NCBI RefSeq assembly: GCF_001664485.1
Contig: NZ_CP013630.1
Coordinates: 4,445,501 to 4,509,500 of the forward strand
From: Rhizobium sp. N324
Lineage (GTDB): Bacteria > Pseudomonadota > Alphaproteobacteria > Rhizobiales > Rhizobiaceae
Length of the DNA: 64,000 nt
Reading direction: 5' to 3'
The position numbers and the translations under genes were made by a program. Positions 9,152 through 18,065 of the stretch are shown piece by piece. The notes under the pieces are model-generated. The model was not told where the DNA came from. It was given only the letters and a program-made list of their open reading frames with translations, and did not search any database. Every line of letters starts with the position of its first letter. Position 1 is the first letter of the stretch.

Positions 9152-9406
9152 GATCGTCGTATAACATATCCATTTTGGCTGCATAGGGCGCCGGCTGGTG
9201 CGACACCGGAGCTTGATCAAGTTTTTGATTTATTGGTTGATTGCTTCGTCTGTAAACTTATTGTCGAGACAAAGTGAACACGTCTTCGGATCGAAACCTT
9301 CATGTTCAGTTCAGCCCCTTCTGCCGCCGCCGACCCTAAGCTGACGCATTGGCGCAGACATCGTCCATAAAATTCTGATTCCTCCCAACATCACCTGAGG
9401 TTTCCC

Positions 9407-10849
9407 ATGCGCATCGCCGTCGGTGGCATTCATATCGAGTGCAGCACATACAATCCCGTCCTGAACGAGGAGAGGGATTTTCGCGTGTTGCGCGGGGAAG
9501 CACTGCTGGCATCCCCTTACTTCGGCTTCCTCAAGGATTACGACGCCGAATTCCTGCCGACGATCCATGCCCGCGCCATTGCCGGCGGCCCGGTGTCGCG
9601 CGTCACCTACGAGGCCTTCAAGAGCGAATTCCTCGAGCGGCTGAAGCCGCTGCTGCCGCTCGACGGTCTCTACCTCGCCATGCATGGTGCCATGTATGTC
9701 GAGGGCATGGAGGATGCCGAGGGCGACTGGATCGGTGCTGCCCGCGCGCTTGTCGGCGAGAATTGCACGGTTGCTGCAAGCTACGACCTGCACGGCAACG
9801 TCACCCAGCGCATCATCGATGCGCTCGACATCTTTTCCACCTATCGCACCGCGCCGCATATCGATGTCGAGGAGACGATGCGCCGCTCGGTCTTCATGCT
9901 GGTGAAGAGCCTGAAAACCGGCGTGAGGCCGGCCGTCCTCTGGGCGCCGATTCCGGTCGTGCTGCCCGGCGAGCGCACCAGCACCGTCGATGAGCCGGCT
10001 AAAGGCCTCTATGGAATGCTGCCGGAAATCGACGCGATCGACGGCGTCTGGGACGCATCCCTGATGGTCGGTTACGTCTGGGCCGACGAGCCGCGCGCCA
10101 CGGCTGCGGCCATCATGACCGGCACCGACCGCGCCGTGCTGGAGCGTGAAGCCACACACCTCGCGAGCGCCTATTGGGATGCGCGCGAAGATTTCGTCTT
10201 CGGTTGCGAGACCGGCTCGGTCGAGGAATGTGTTGCGAAAGCCATCGCAAGCCCGACCGCCCCTGTCGTGCTTGCCGAATCCGGCGACAACCCAACCGGC
10301 GGCGGCGTCGGCGACCGGGCCGAGGTGCTGGCGGAGCTGATCGCCAAGGGTGCGACAGGCGTCGTCTTCGCCGGCATCACCGACAAGGCGGCGACCGAGG
10401 CCTGTTATGCCGGCGGCATCGGCGCGGCACTCAATCTCAGCGTCGGCGCCTCGCTCGACACTAAGGGCAGCAAGCCGGTCGCGGCCCGCTTCACGGTCAA
10501 ATTCCTGCACGAAACGCCGGACCCCTCGGACCGTCAGGCAGTGGTTTCGATCGGTGGTATCGACCTCGTGCTCGCGGCCAAGCGCCGGCCCTACCACAAT
10601 ATCGCCGATTTCACCCGGCTCGGGCTCGATCCGCACGGCGCCAGGATCGTCGTCGTCAAATCGGGTTATCTCTCGCCCGAGCTGGCGCCGATCGCCAATC
10701 CGAACCTGATGGCGCTCTCGACAGGGGTTGTCGACCAGTTCGTCGAGCGCCTGCCAAGGCTGTGCAAGGTGCATCCGACCTACCCGTTCGACAAGGACTT
10801 TGCCTTCGAGCCGCAGGTCTTCCTCTCCGCGCGCGCAACGCGCGCCTGA
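9407..10849 (+). CDS. M81-family metallopeptidase-like protein (MlrC/DUF1485)
   Basis: 480 residues. The N-terminal RIAVGGIHIECSTYNP, the YLAMHGAMYVEG block, SYDLHGNVT and the TYRTAPHIDVEETMRR segment contain the conserved acidic and histidine residues of the MlrC metal site. The C-terminal MlrC domain has ESGDNPTGGGVGDRAEVL and the KSGYLSPEL block. MlrC of Sphingomonas completes microcystin degradation, but most family members are of unknown substrate; a small-peptide or amide hydrolase is the safe reading. ATG preceded by TGAGG. Stands alone, with no transporter adjacent. Confidence 0.88.
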   Translation: MRIAVGGIHIECSTYNPVLNEERDFRVLRGEALLASPYFGFLKDYDAEFLPTIHARAIAGGPVSRVTYEAFKSEFLERLKPLLPLDGLYLAMHGAMYVEGMEDAEGDWIGAARALVGENCTVAASYDLHGNVTQRIIDALDIFSTYRTAPHIDVEETMRRSVFMLVKSLKTGVRPAVLWAPIPVVLPGERTSTVDEPAKGLYGMLPEIDAIDGVWDASLMVGYVWADEPRATAAAIMTGTDRAVLEREATHLASAYWDAREDFVFGCETGSVEECVAKAIASPTAPVVLAESGDNPTGGGVGDRAEVLAELIAKGATGVVFAGITDKAATEACYAGGIGAALNLSVGASLDTKGSKPVAARFTVKFLHETPDPSDRQAVVSIGGIDLVLAAKRRPYHNIADFTRLGLDPHGARIVVVKSGYLSPELAPIANPNLMALSTGVVDQFVERLPRLCKVHPTYPFDKDFAFEPQVFLSARATRA

Positions 10850-11134
10850 GCTTCGAGCCATCCGGCTTTCCAGAAAAGGGCTTCGTCGGCCAGTTCCTAA
10901 AGGGGCGGAGGAAACAAGTATTGCGGGAAAATAACCCGGGCCGGCTGTACGCGGCCTCCGCTTTTTGCTGCGCTGCTTATATGACTTCTGCTAGATATTA
11001 TTTCACCAATAATTATTAACGACCACTTCCGCCCATTTGTGTTCTCTTATCCCTGCGAATCAAAAAGGTTTGATTTGCCCGGGAACGGTCGCCATGTTCA
11101 AGCATGGGGCGATGCAACAGTTGGGTAGGAGCCT

Positions 11135-12469
11135 ATGCTGCAACGGATTGAAGACATTGATGCAGCACTCGTCGACAGGCTGCAGCATTCGGCATTCAAG
11201 TACTTCCTGAAATATTCCAATCCCGAAAATGGCCTGGTGGCCGATACCTCGATCGGCGGCGTGCCGGCGAGCATCGCAGCCGTCGGCTTTGCGCTTTCCT
11301 CCTATCCCGTTGCAGTCGAACGTTGCTGGATCACCCGCAAGGAAGCAGCCGAACGGACGGTCAATACGCTGCGTTTCTTTGCCGAGGCGCGTCAGGGCGA
11401 GGAACGTCACGCAACGGGCCACCGCGGCTTTTTCTATCATTTCCTGCACATGGATACCGGCAATCGCGCCTGGAACAGCGAACTCTCGACCATCGACACG
11501 GCGCTGCTTATCGCCGGCATCCTGACGGCAGCGCAATATTTCGATCGCGAAGACGACGAGACGGAAACGGAAATCCGCGCGCTCGCGACCTTCATCTACG
11601 AGCGCGTCGACTGGCGCTGGGCGCTGAACAAGGGCGATACCATTGCCATGGGCTGGAAGCCCTCTTCCGGCTTCCTGCGCTGGCGCTATCACGGCTTCGA
11701 CGAGGCGATCATCCTCTATGCGCTGGCGCTCGCCTCGCCGACGCACGCCATTCCGCAATCGTGCTACGACGCCTTCACGTCGAGCTATTCCTGGATGCTG
11801 CACGGCGAACAGTCCTATCTCTATGCCGGACCGCTGTTCATCCACCTCTTCTCGCATGCCTGGATCGACTTCCGCGGCATTCAGGACAAGCCGATGGCGG
11901 AGCGGAACTGGGATTACTTCCGCAACACCCAGGTGATGATCAACGTCCAGCGTGATTATGCCGAGCGCAATCCCGGCCAGTTCGTTGGCTACAACCGGAA
12001 TATCTGGGGTTTCTCCGCCTGCGACGGCCCGCCGCCGACACGGCGCATGCGCGGCGGCCGCCAGCCGAAGGTGCTGGGCTACGCCGCCCGCGGCGCGCCT
12101 CTCGGCCCGGATGACGGCACGATCGCGCCCTGGGCGGCCCTTGCCTGCCTGCCCTACGACCGGCAGGCGGCTCTCGACGGCACCAAGGCGCTGCTGACCA
12201 GCTATCCGAACCTGCTCCTGGAAGGCGGCTTTCCCGGCGGCTTCAACCCGACCGTCAAGACCAAGCGGCCGGAAGGCTGGGTCGACGACCGCACCGTCGG
12301 CATCGACCAGGGTCTTGTCGTCATGACCATCGAGAACGAGCGCTCCGACTTCATCTGGAAACTGATGCGGCAATCGCCGGCCATCCGCCTCGGGCTCGAG
12401 CGTGCCGGCTTCACCGGCGGCTGGCTCGAAGGCATCGAGCCGGAAGAAGTGGTGCGCAAGTTCGGCTGA
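11135..12469 (+). CDS. Glycoamylase-fold protein (PF10091; GH144/GH189-like)
   Basis: 444 residues without a visible signal peptide. AFKYFLKYSNPENGLVADTS at the start, GFFYHFLHMDTGNRAWNSEL, TIDTALLIAGILTAAQYF and a late GGFPGGFNP/GIDQGLVVMTIEN block are the glycoamylase domain also found inside cyclic beta-1,2-glucan synthases (NdvB/ChvB) and in GH144 endo-beta-1,2-glucanases. Here it is a free cytoplasmic protein, so it may trim or rearrange beta-1,2-glucan or a related oligosaccharide. The acidic residues in HMDTG and NSELSTID are candidate catalytic or binding residues. AGGAG lies three bases before the ATG, shorter than usual. The stop abuts the end of fbpC. Confidence 0.8.
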   Translation: MLQRIEDIDAALVDRLQHSAFKYFLKYSNPENGLVADTSIGGVPASIAAVGFALSSYPVAVERCWITRKEAAERTVNTLRFFAEARQGEERHATGHRGFFYHFLHMDTGNRAWNSELSTIDTALLIAGILTAAQYFDREDDETETEIRALATFIYERVDWRWALNKGDTIAMGWKPSSGFLRWRYHGFDEAIILYALALASPTHAIPQSCYDAFTSSYSWMLHGEQSYLYAGPLFIHLFSHAWIDFRGIQDKPMAERNWDYFRNTQVMINVQRDYAERNPGQFVGYNRNIWGFSACDGPPPTRRMRGGRQPKVLGYAARGAPLGPDDGTIAPWAALACLPYDRQAALDGTKALLTSYPNLLLEGGFPGGFNPTVKTKRPEGWVDDRTVGIDQGLVVMTIENERSDFIWKLMRQSPAIRLGLERAGFTGGWLEGIEPEEVVRKFG

Positions 12470-12471
12470 GT

Positions 12472-13509
12472 TTAGCTTTCGAAAATATGCGCCTTGCCCG
12501 CGATATCGAGGCGAACGAGATCGCCGCGTGAGGGAAGCGCGACGCTTGAGGTCTTGATCAGGATCGGCGGCAGGGCGACACCGTCGAGCGACACCGCAAC
12601 GGTGCAGACCGCGCCGCCGAACTCCACCTCGACGACACGCCCGCCATAGCGACGATCGCCTTCATCGGCAACGACGCGGATCTGCTCCGGCCGCAGCATG
12701 ATCTCCGCCTTGCCCTGACGATTGCCTTCGACGGCGACGCGGCCGAGCGCACAGTCGGCGAGGCCGTTGCGGATGATGGCCGGAAGCAGCACGGCGTCGC
12801 CGAGAAACAGCGCCGTCTCGCGATCCCGCGGATGCAGATACAATGACTGCGGCGACCCCGCCTGGATCAACCGCCCCTCTCTCAGAACCGCAACCTGATC
12901 GGCAAAGGTCAGCGCCTCTTCCTGATCATGCGTGACGAGCACAGCGGTGATGCCGGCCGCCTGCAGCACGCGCGCCACCGCCTTGCGCATATTCTCGCGC
13001 AATCCGGTATCGAGTGCCGAGAAAGGTTCGTCGAGCAACATCAGCCGCGGCTTGCGGCCGAGCGCACGGGCGAGCGCCACGCGCTGCTGCTGGCCGCCGG
13101 ACAGCTGGTGCGGGCGCCGCACCAGCATGCCGCGGTCGAGCTCGACCATGTCGAGCAGCTCGACGATGCGCTTCTCCCGATCCGCTGCCCCCCGCTCGAA
13201 GCCGAAGCCGATATTCTCGGCGACGCTCAGGTGCGGAAACAGCGCGCCGTCCTGCGAAACGATGCCGATGCCGCGCTTATGGGCCGGCACCGTCGCGAGC
13301 CCATCGGCAAGGACTTCGCCATCGAGCGTCACCCTGCCGACATCGGGTTGCTCGAAGCCGGCAATGATGCGCAGCAGCGTCGTCTTGCCCGAACCGGACG
13401 GGCCGACGACCGCCGTGCGGCTGCCCGCCTGGACATCCAGCGAAATATCCTTCAGCGCCTGCACAGGCCCATAGCGCTTGCTGATGTTTTCGATCGTAAG
13501 CAGCGTCAT
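12472..13509 (-). CDS. fbpC: Ferric iron ABC transporter, ATP-binding protein
   Basis: 345 residues. Walker [11 protein letters not shown]-loop [12 protein letters not shown], signature LSGGQQQR, Walker [13 protein letters not shown] and H-loop LVTHDQEEA are intact. The C-terminal TOBE-like domain ([13 protein letters not shown]) marks the FbpC/PotA-type importers. Start overlaps the permease stop by four bases (ATGA), so translation is coupled. Provides ATP hydrolysis for the FbpB permease at the inner membrane. Confidence 0.92.
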   Translation of the reverse strand: MTLLTIENISKRYGPVQALKDISLDVQAGSRTAVVGPSGSGKTTLLRIIAGFEQPDVGRVTLDGEVLADGLATVPAHKRGIGIVSQDGALFPHLSVAENIGFGFERGAADREKRIVELLDMVELDRGMLVRRPHQLSGGQQQRVALARALGRKPRLMLLDEPFSALDTGLRENMRKAVARVLQAAGITAVLVTHDQEEALTFADQVAVLREGRLIQAGSPQSLYLHPRDRETALFLGDAVLLPAIIRNGLADCALGRVAVEGNRQGKAEIMLRPEQIRVVADEGDRRYGGRVVEVEFGGAVCTVAVSLDGVALPPILIKTSSVALPSRGDLVRLDIAGKAHIFES

Positions 13510-15119
13510 TGGCCGGCGGTCCGTTTCGATTGCGTATAGAGCATGAGGGTGAGCGGCAGCGACAGCACGACCATCATGAAGGCATAGGGTGCGGCCGAGA
13601 CATAGTCGATCTCGCTGGTCAGCGACCAGAATTTGGTCGCCAGCGTATCGACGCCGTTGGGCGACAGCATCAGGGTCGCCGTCAGTTCGTTGGTGATGCC
13701 GAGCGCGGCAAGCGCCACGCTGGCGGCCGCGCCTGGTGCGGCAAGCCGCATGGTGATCTGCCGCACCGCCTGGCCGGGCGTGCGGCCAAGCCCCATCGCG
13801 GCGCGCTCCAGCTCCACCGGCGCCTGGGCGATGCTGGCGCGCAGCCCGACCATGGCCCGCGGCAGGAAAAGCATCACATAGGCGACGAGCAGGGTTGCGA
13901 AGGTCTGATAGAGCGGCAGCACGAGGCGCACGGTGATCGTCACCAGCGCCAGCGCCACGACGACGCCAGGCAGCGAGCCGACATAATAATGACAGGCTTC
14001 GAGCAGGCGCTGGAAGCGGCCGGGCGCTCGCACGGAAAGCCAGGCCATCGGCGCTGCGGCAATCGTCGCCAATACGCCGCCGCCGATGGCAAGCACGATC
14101 GTCTGCAGGAAGGCGCTGCCGACCTCGATGTGCCAGATCCCGGCGCCGCCGAGATAAAGCCAGCGGCCAAGCGTCATCAGCGGCACGCCGAGTGTCAGCA
14201 CCGCCAGGAGGACGGGCAGCAGAACGGCCGGCACCACGAACCAGCCGAGCCGCCGGCGAGCCGCCGGGCGGGGAGAGCCGGAGCCGACGCGGGCATAACG
14301 TTCGTTGCCGCGCACCAGCACCTCGAAGCCGAGCAGAAAGAGACAGCAGGCAACGAGCACGCCGCCGAGCATGTTGGAGGCAGGGCTGTTGTAGGAGGAC
14401 TGGAACTGATCGACGATCGCCGTCGCGAAGGTGTCGAAGCGGATCATCACGAACAGGCCGTATTCCGAAAGCAGATGCAACCCGATCAGCAGCGAGCCGC
14501 CGCAGATGGCGAGCCGGAGCTGCGGCAGCACCGCCCGGAAGAAGACCCGCCAGGGATTGAGACCGAGCGAGGCCGCGGCATCCTCGATCGCCGGGTCGAG
14601 ACGGCGCAAGGCGGCCGCGACCGGCAGGTAGAGGAAGGGATAATAGGCGATCACCGAGATGAAGACGCCGCTCTGCAGGCCGCGCATGCCGGGGACGAGG
14701 CTGACCCAGGCATAGCTGTGCACGAAGGCGGGCACGGCGAGCGGGGCGATGGCAAGCCAGGCCCAGAGCCGGGCGAAGGGAATGTCGGTCCGCTCGGTCA
14801 GCCAGGCGAGCGTCACGGCAAGCGCGATCGACAGCGGAATGGTGATTGTCTCAAGCAGGACCGTATTGACGAGCAGTTCGCCGACCCGCGGCCGGAAGAC
14901 CAGGGTCTTCACCGTTTCCCAGCCGACGTCATAGGTGACCCAGCCGATGAAGCCGAGCGGCACGAGACTGAAGACTGCGACGACGGTGGCAAACAGCACC
15001 ACGGTCGCGTGGGGCATACGCCCGCGCGGCAAAACCATGCGCGCGGCCCTCGGCGTCACCGGCGCTTCGTTGCCGGATGCGAGCAATCTATTGTCCTGCA
15101 GCAAGGCCGATGCCTTCAT
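13506..15119 (-). CDS. fbpB: Ferric iron ABC transporter, permease
   Basis: 537 residues, about twelve membrane segments in two homologous halves, as in FbpB/SfuB. Each half carries an EAA loop ([42 protein letters not shown]) for docking the ATPase. No good Shine-Dalgarno precedes the first ATG; a start 27 codons later ([10 protein letters not shown]) with GAGGG upstream is an alternative. Separated from fbpA by a hairpin, which probably lowers permease expression relative to the binding protein. Confidence 0.9.
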   Translation of the reverse strand: MKASALLQDNRLLASGNEAPVTPRAARMVLPRGRMPHATVVLFATVVAVFSLVPLGFIGWVTYDVGWETVKTLVFRPRVGELLVNTVLLETITIPLSIALAVTLAWLTERTDIPFARLWAWLAIAPLAVPAFVHSYAWVSLVPGMRGLQSGVFISVIAYYPFLYLPVAAALRRLDPAIEDAAASLGLNPWRVFFRAVLPQLRLAICGGSLLIGLHLLSEYGLFVMIRFDTFATAIVDQFQSSYNSPASNMLGGVLVACCLFLLGFEVLVRGNERYARVGSGSPRPAARRRLGWFVVPAVLLPVLLAVLTLGVPLMTLGRWLYLGGAGIWHIEVGSAFLQTIVLAIGGGVLATIAAAPMAWLSVRAPGRFQRLLEACHYYVGSLPGVVVALALVTITVRLVLPLYQTFATLLVAYVMLFLPRAMVGLRASIAQAPVELERAAMGLGRTPGQAVRQITMRLAAPGAAASVALAALGITNELTATLMLSPNGVDTLATKFWSLTSEIDYVSAAPYAFMMVVLSLPLTLMLYTQSKRTAGQ

Positions 15120-15134
15120 ACGCCGAAAAAGGAA

Positions 15135-15162
15135 GGCAACCGCCCTTTAAAGGGCGGTTGCC
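15135..15162 (-). terminator. Intra-operon hairpin between fbpA and fbpB
   Basis: Perfect 28-bp palindrome (GGCAACCGCCCTTT and complement), followed leftward by TTCCTTTTT. It lies between the substrate-binding protein and the permease, so it looks like a partial terminator or mRNA-stabilising hairpin that sets subunit ratios. Confidence 0.7.
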
Positions 15163-15238
15163 GGATATCGTCATGCCCTAAGGTTTTCTTGAGCCAAAAG
15201 CAATAGTTTTGGCCGCTGCAAGCCTGCGGCAGAAAGGT

Positions 15239-16261
15239 TTAGATCAGGCCGGCTGCTGTCATCAGCTCGACGACCTTCTTGCTGTCCAGGGTCGAAGCTT
15301 CGACTTTCGGCGCGTTGAGATCGGCGAGCGGCGTCAGCTTGTCGTTGGAAGCGGCATCCTTGCCGATGGCATATTCGTAGGACGTGCCGTCCTTCAGAAC
15401 CGCCTGGCCGGCCTTGCTGGTGATGAACTTCAGGAAAGCCTGAGCGTCCTTCATATGCTGAGTGGACTTCAGAACGCCGCCGCCCGAGACGCTGACGAAA
15501 GCGCCCGGATCTTGGTTCTTGAAGTAGTGCAGGCCGACATTCTTGCTGTTTTCACCGGTTTTGGCCTGATCGCCGAACCAATAATAGTGATAGATGACAG
15601 CGCCTTCGACTTCGCCTGCGTTGACGGCCTTCATGGCGACGCTGTTGCCCTTGTAGGGCGTGGCGTTGTCCTTGAGGCCCTTCAGCCATGCCTTGGTAGC
15701 GTCTTCACCCTTGAGTTGCAGCAGCGAGGCGACGATGGCCTGGAAGTCTGCGCCGGCAGGTGCCGCGCCCCAGCGGCCCTTCCAGGTCGGATCGGCGAGG
15801 TCGAGCATCGACTTCGGCAGCTTGTCTTCGGTGAGCTTGGTCTTGTCATAGGCAAAGACGGTGGTGCGGGCGGCGATACCGGTCCACATGCCGTCGGCCG
15901 GGCGGTACTGATCCGGTACCTGGTCTAGCGTGTCCTTTTCGATGGGGGCGAAGAGGCCGGCGCCGTCGACCAGCGTCATCGCCGGTGAATTCTCGGTCAG
16001 GAATACATCCGCCGGCGAGGCATCGCCTTCCTGGATAAGCTGGTTGGCGAACTGCATGTCGCCGCCCTGGCGCATGGTGACCTTGATGCCGGTCTCCTTG
16101 GTGAAGGCATCGATCCATTCGCGGCCCAGGCTTTCGTGCTGGGCATTGTAGACGACGAGGCCTTCATCCTGCGCGCTGGCACTGCCTGCGAGCGCGGTGG
16201 CGGAGAGAAGCGAAGCGGTAAACGCAAACGCAAGGGAAAAACGATTCAGTGCAATGGTCAT
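15239..16261 (-). CDS. fbpA: Ferric iron ABC transporter, periplasmic binding protein
   Basis: 340 residues from the ATG with GGAGG five bases upstream; the open frame extends 35 codons further but without a ribosome site. Signal peptide about residues 1-31, ending AGSASA. The mature protein starts DEGLVVYNAQHESLG and contains GVIYHYYWFGDQ-like text (VIYHYYWFGDQ), the paired tyrosines used by FbpA proteins to bind Fe(III). Delivers iron to FbpBC. Upstream DNA has two TGA-N9-TCA boxes, matching RirA iron-responsive operators. Confidence 0.93.
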   Translation of the reverse strand: MTIALNRFSLAFAFTASLLSATALAGSASAQDEGLVVYNAQHESLGREWIDAFTKETGIKVTMRQGGDMQFANQLIQEGDASPADVFLTENSPAMTLVDGAGLFAPIEKDTLDQVPDQYRPADGMWTGIAARTTVFAYDKTKLTEDKLPKSMLDLADPTWKGRWGAAPAGADFQAIVASLLQLKGEDATKAWLKGLKDNATPYKGNSVAMKAVNAGEVEGAVIYHYYWFGDQAKTGENSKNVGLHYFKNQDPGAFVSVSGGGVLKSTQHMKDAQAFLKFITSKAGQAVLKDGTSYEYAIGKDAASNDKLTPLADLNAPKVEASTLDSKKVVELMTAAGLI

Positions 16262-16323
16262 GATGGCCTCCGTGGCGATGTCACCCGAGGTCTCCAAGGG
16301 CGATGAGAGGCGTATATTTTTCC

Positions 16324-16338
16324 TGACTGAAGATTTCA
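16324..16338. promoter_or_regulatory. Iron-responsive operator (RirA/IRO-type box) 1
   Basis: TGACTGAAGATTTCA fits TGA-N9-TCA, the motif described for RirA-controlled genes in rhizobia. It lies about 65 bases upstream of the fbpA start. Confidence 0.6.
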
Positions 16339-16373
16339 AGTTTGGCTTCGCCGGAAAAGCAATCACAATATCT

Positions 16374-16388
16374 TGACTAAATATTTCA
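16374..16388. promoter_or_regulatory. Iron-responsive operator (RirA/IRO-type box) 2
   Basis: TGACTAAATATTTCA, a second TGA-N9-TCA match exactly 50 bases from the first, in the AT-rich promoter region of fbpA. Two boxes at this spacing before an iron importer make iron repression likely. Confidence 0.6.
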
Positions 16389-16418
16389 TATTACAGAGGG
16401 AATAAATCTCGATCTGGC

Positions 16419-16451
16419 TAAAAAGGCGACGCTCTCAAGCGCCGCCTTTTT
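16419..16451 (-). terminator. Terminator of the hglS-amaA-amaB operon
   Basis: A-run, GGCGACGCT / AGCGCCGCC stem with one mismatch, T-run. It lies directly after the amaB stop read leftward; the flanking A and T tracts would let it work in both directions. Confidence 0.85.
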
Positions 16452-16461
16452 GTGGGCCGAC

Positions 16462-18000
16462 CTATTCGACGTCGAACTTGACGCCCTGAGCAAGCGGCAG
16501 CGTCTTGCCATAGTTGATCGTGTTGGTGGAGCGGCGCATATAGGCCTTCCAGGCATCCGAGCCGGATTCGCGGCCGCCGCCGGTCTCCTTCTCGCCGCCG
16601 AAGGCACCGCCGATTTCCGCGCCCGACGGACCAAGGTTGACGTTGGCGATGCCGCAATCCGAACCGCTGGCGGAGACGAAGGTTTCGGCCTCGCGCATGT
16701 CGTTGGTGAAGATCGACGACGACAGACCCTGCGGCACGGCATTGTGCAGCGCCAGCACTTCGTCGAAATCGCTGTATTTCATCACGTAGAGGATCGGCGC
16801 GAAGGTCTCGTGCTCGACCGGTCCGGTCTGATCGGGCATTTCGACCAGCGCCGGGCGAACATAGAAGGCATCGGTCAAACCGTTGCCGACACGGTCGCCG
16901 CCGGTGACCTTGCCGCCAGCCGACGTCGCCTCGCCAAGCGCTGCCTGCATCCTCTCGAAGGCCTGACCGTCGATCAGCGGCCCCACAAGCGTGCCGGTCT
17001 CCAGCGGATTGCCGATGGTGACGGAACCGTAAGCCTTCTGCAGGCGCGGCACCAGCTGGTCGTAGACGCTGTCATGTACGAAGAGACGGCGCAGCGTGGT
17101 GCAGCGCTGGCCGGCCGTGCCCATGGCGGAGAAGGCGACGCCGCGCAGCGTCAGGTCGAGATCGGCGCTCGGGCAGACGATCGCCGCATTGTTGCCGCCG
17201 AGTTCGAGGATGGCGCGGGCAAAACGCTGCGACAGGCGCGGGCCGACGGCGCGGCCCATGGCAGTGGAGCCGGTGGCGGATACGAGCGGGATCTTCGGAT
17301 GATCGACCAGCACTTCGCCGACCTCGCGGCCGCCGATGATCAAGGTCGACAGATTGGCCGGTGCCATGCCGCCCTCGGCGACGAAACGCTTCAGCGCCTT
17401 TTCGAACAGCGCCTGCACGGCAAGTGCGGTCAACGGCGTCTTTTCCGAGGGCTTCCAGACGGTGGAATTGCCGCAGACCATCGCAAGGGCTGCATTCCAC
17501 GACCAAACGGCGACGGGGAAGTTGAAGGCGGAGATGATGCCGACCACGCCGAGCGGATGCCAGCTTTCCATCATCCGGTGTTCGGAGCGCTCGGTGGCGA
17601 TCGTCAGGCCATAGAGCTGACGGGACAGGCCGACGGCGAAATCGCAAATGTCGATCATCTCCTGCACTTCACCGAGGCCTTCAGAGGTGATCTTGCCGAC
17701 CTCGATCGAGACGAGACGGCCAAGCGCCGTCTTTGCCGCACGCAGTTCCTCGCCGAGCAGGCGGACCAGCTCGCCGCGCTTCGGCGCGGGCACGGAACGC
17801 CATTCGAGGAAAGCCTTGTGCGCCTCTTCGATCGCCGCCTTCGTCTCGGAAACGGTGTGCTCTTTAAGCTTGCCGATTTCCTTGCCCGTCACCGGCGAGG
17901 TGACGGAAAGCGTGCCGTCGTGATAGCGGCCGGCATCGACGCCGAGTTCGGCGAGCAGCTTGGCGGTTTCGGTGGCGAGATCGAGGACGGCGATAGTCAT
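16462..18000 (-). CDS. amaB: 2-Aminoadipate 6-semialdehyde / piperideine-6-carboxylate dehydrogenase
   Basis: 512 residues from the ATG chosen; the frame is open further upstream but lacks family similarity there. ALDH motifs: ISAFNFPVAVWSWNAAL, WKPSEKTPLT, ELGGNNAAIV and the catalytic cysteine in TAGQRCTT. Details such as FGGEKETGGGRESGSDAWK match the ALDH7 (antiquitin/AmaB) family. It oxidises the semialdehyde formed from pipecolate by AmaA to 2-aminoadipate. Third gene of the lysine-degradation operon, 65 bases after amaA. Confidence 0.87.
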   Translation of the reverse strand: MTIAVLDLATETAKLLAELGVDAGRYHDGTLSVTSPVTGKEIGKLKEHTVSETKAAIEEAHKAFLEWRSVPAPKRGELVRLLGEELRAAKTALGRLVSIEVGKITSEGLGEVQEMIDICDFAVGLSRQLYGLTIATERSEHRMMESWHPLGVVGIISAFNFPVAVWSWNAALAMVCGNSTVWKPSEKTPLTALAVQALFEKALKRFVAEGGMAPANLSTLIIGGREVGEVLVDHPKIPLVSATGSTAMGRAVGPRLSQRFARAILELGGNNAAIVCPSADLDLTLRGVAFSAMGTAGQRCTTLRRLFVHDSVYDQLVPRLQKAYGSVTIGNPLETGTLVGPLIDGQAFERMQAALGEATSAGGKVTGGDRVGNGLTDAFYVRPALVEMPDQTGPVEHETFAPILYVMKYSDFDEVLALHNAVPQGLSSSIFTNDMREAETFVSASGSDCGIANVNLGPSGAEIGGAFGGEKETGGGRESGSDAWKAYMRRSTNTINYGKTLPLAQGVKFDVE

Positions 18001-18065
18001 TGTCGTGGTTCCAATCTTGTTGTTCTCAGAAGCGAGTTTCGCTTCCCGGAAGCGCTTGTCGGTTC

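Noticed and set aside
8050..9400. Integrated element at tRNA-Gly
   Set aside because: No integrase gene and no second copy of the tRNA 3' end found by eye nearby, so only an accessory gene next to a tRNA is supported.
9311..10861. 516-codon open frame on the reverse strand
   Set aside because: Antisense of the M81 gene; no ribosome site and composition of a shadow frame.
11058..11075. AATCAAA-AAGG-TTTGATT hairpin before the glycoamylase gene
   Set aside because: Short, AT-rich and without a known regulator motif; chance occurrence cannot be excluded.
13509..15206. 565-codon open frame on the + strand
   Set aside because: Antisense of fbpB; product is Arg/Gly/Asp/His-rich with no domain, while the reverse strand gives a clean permease.
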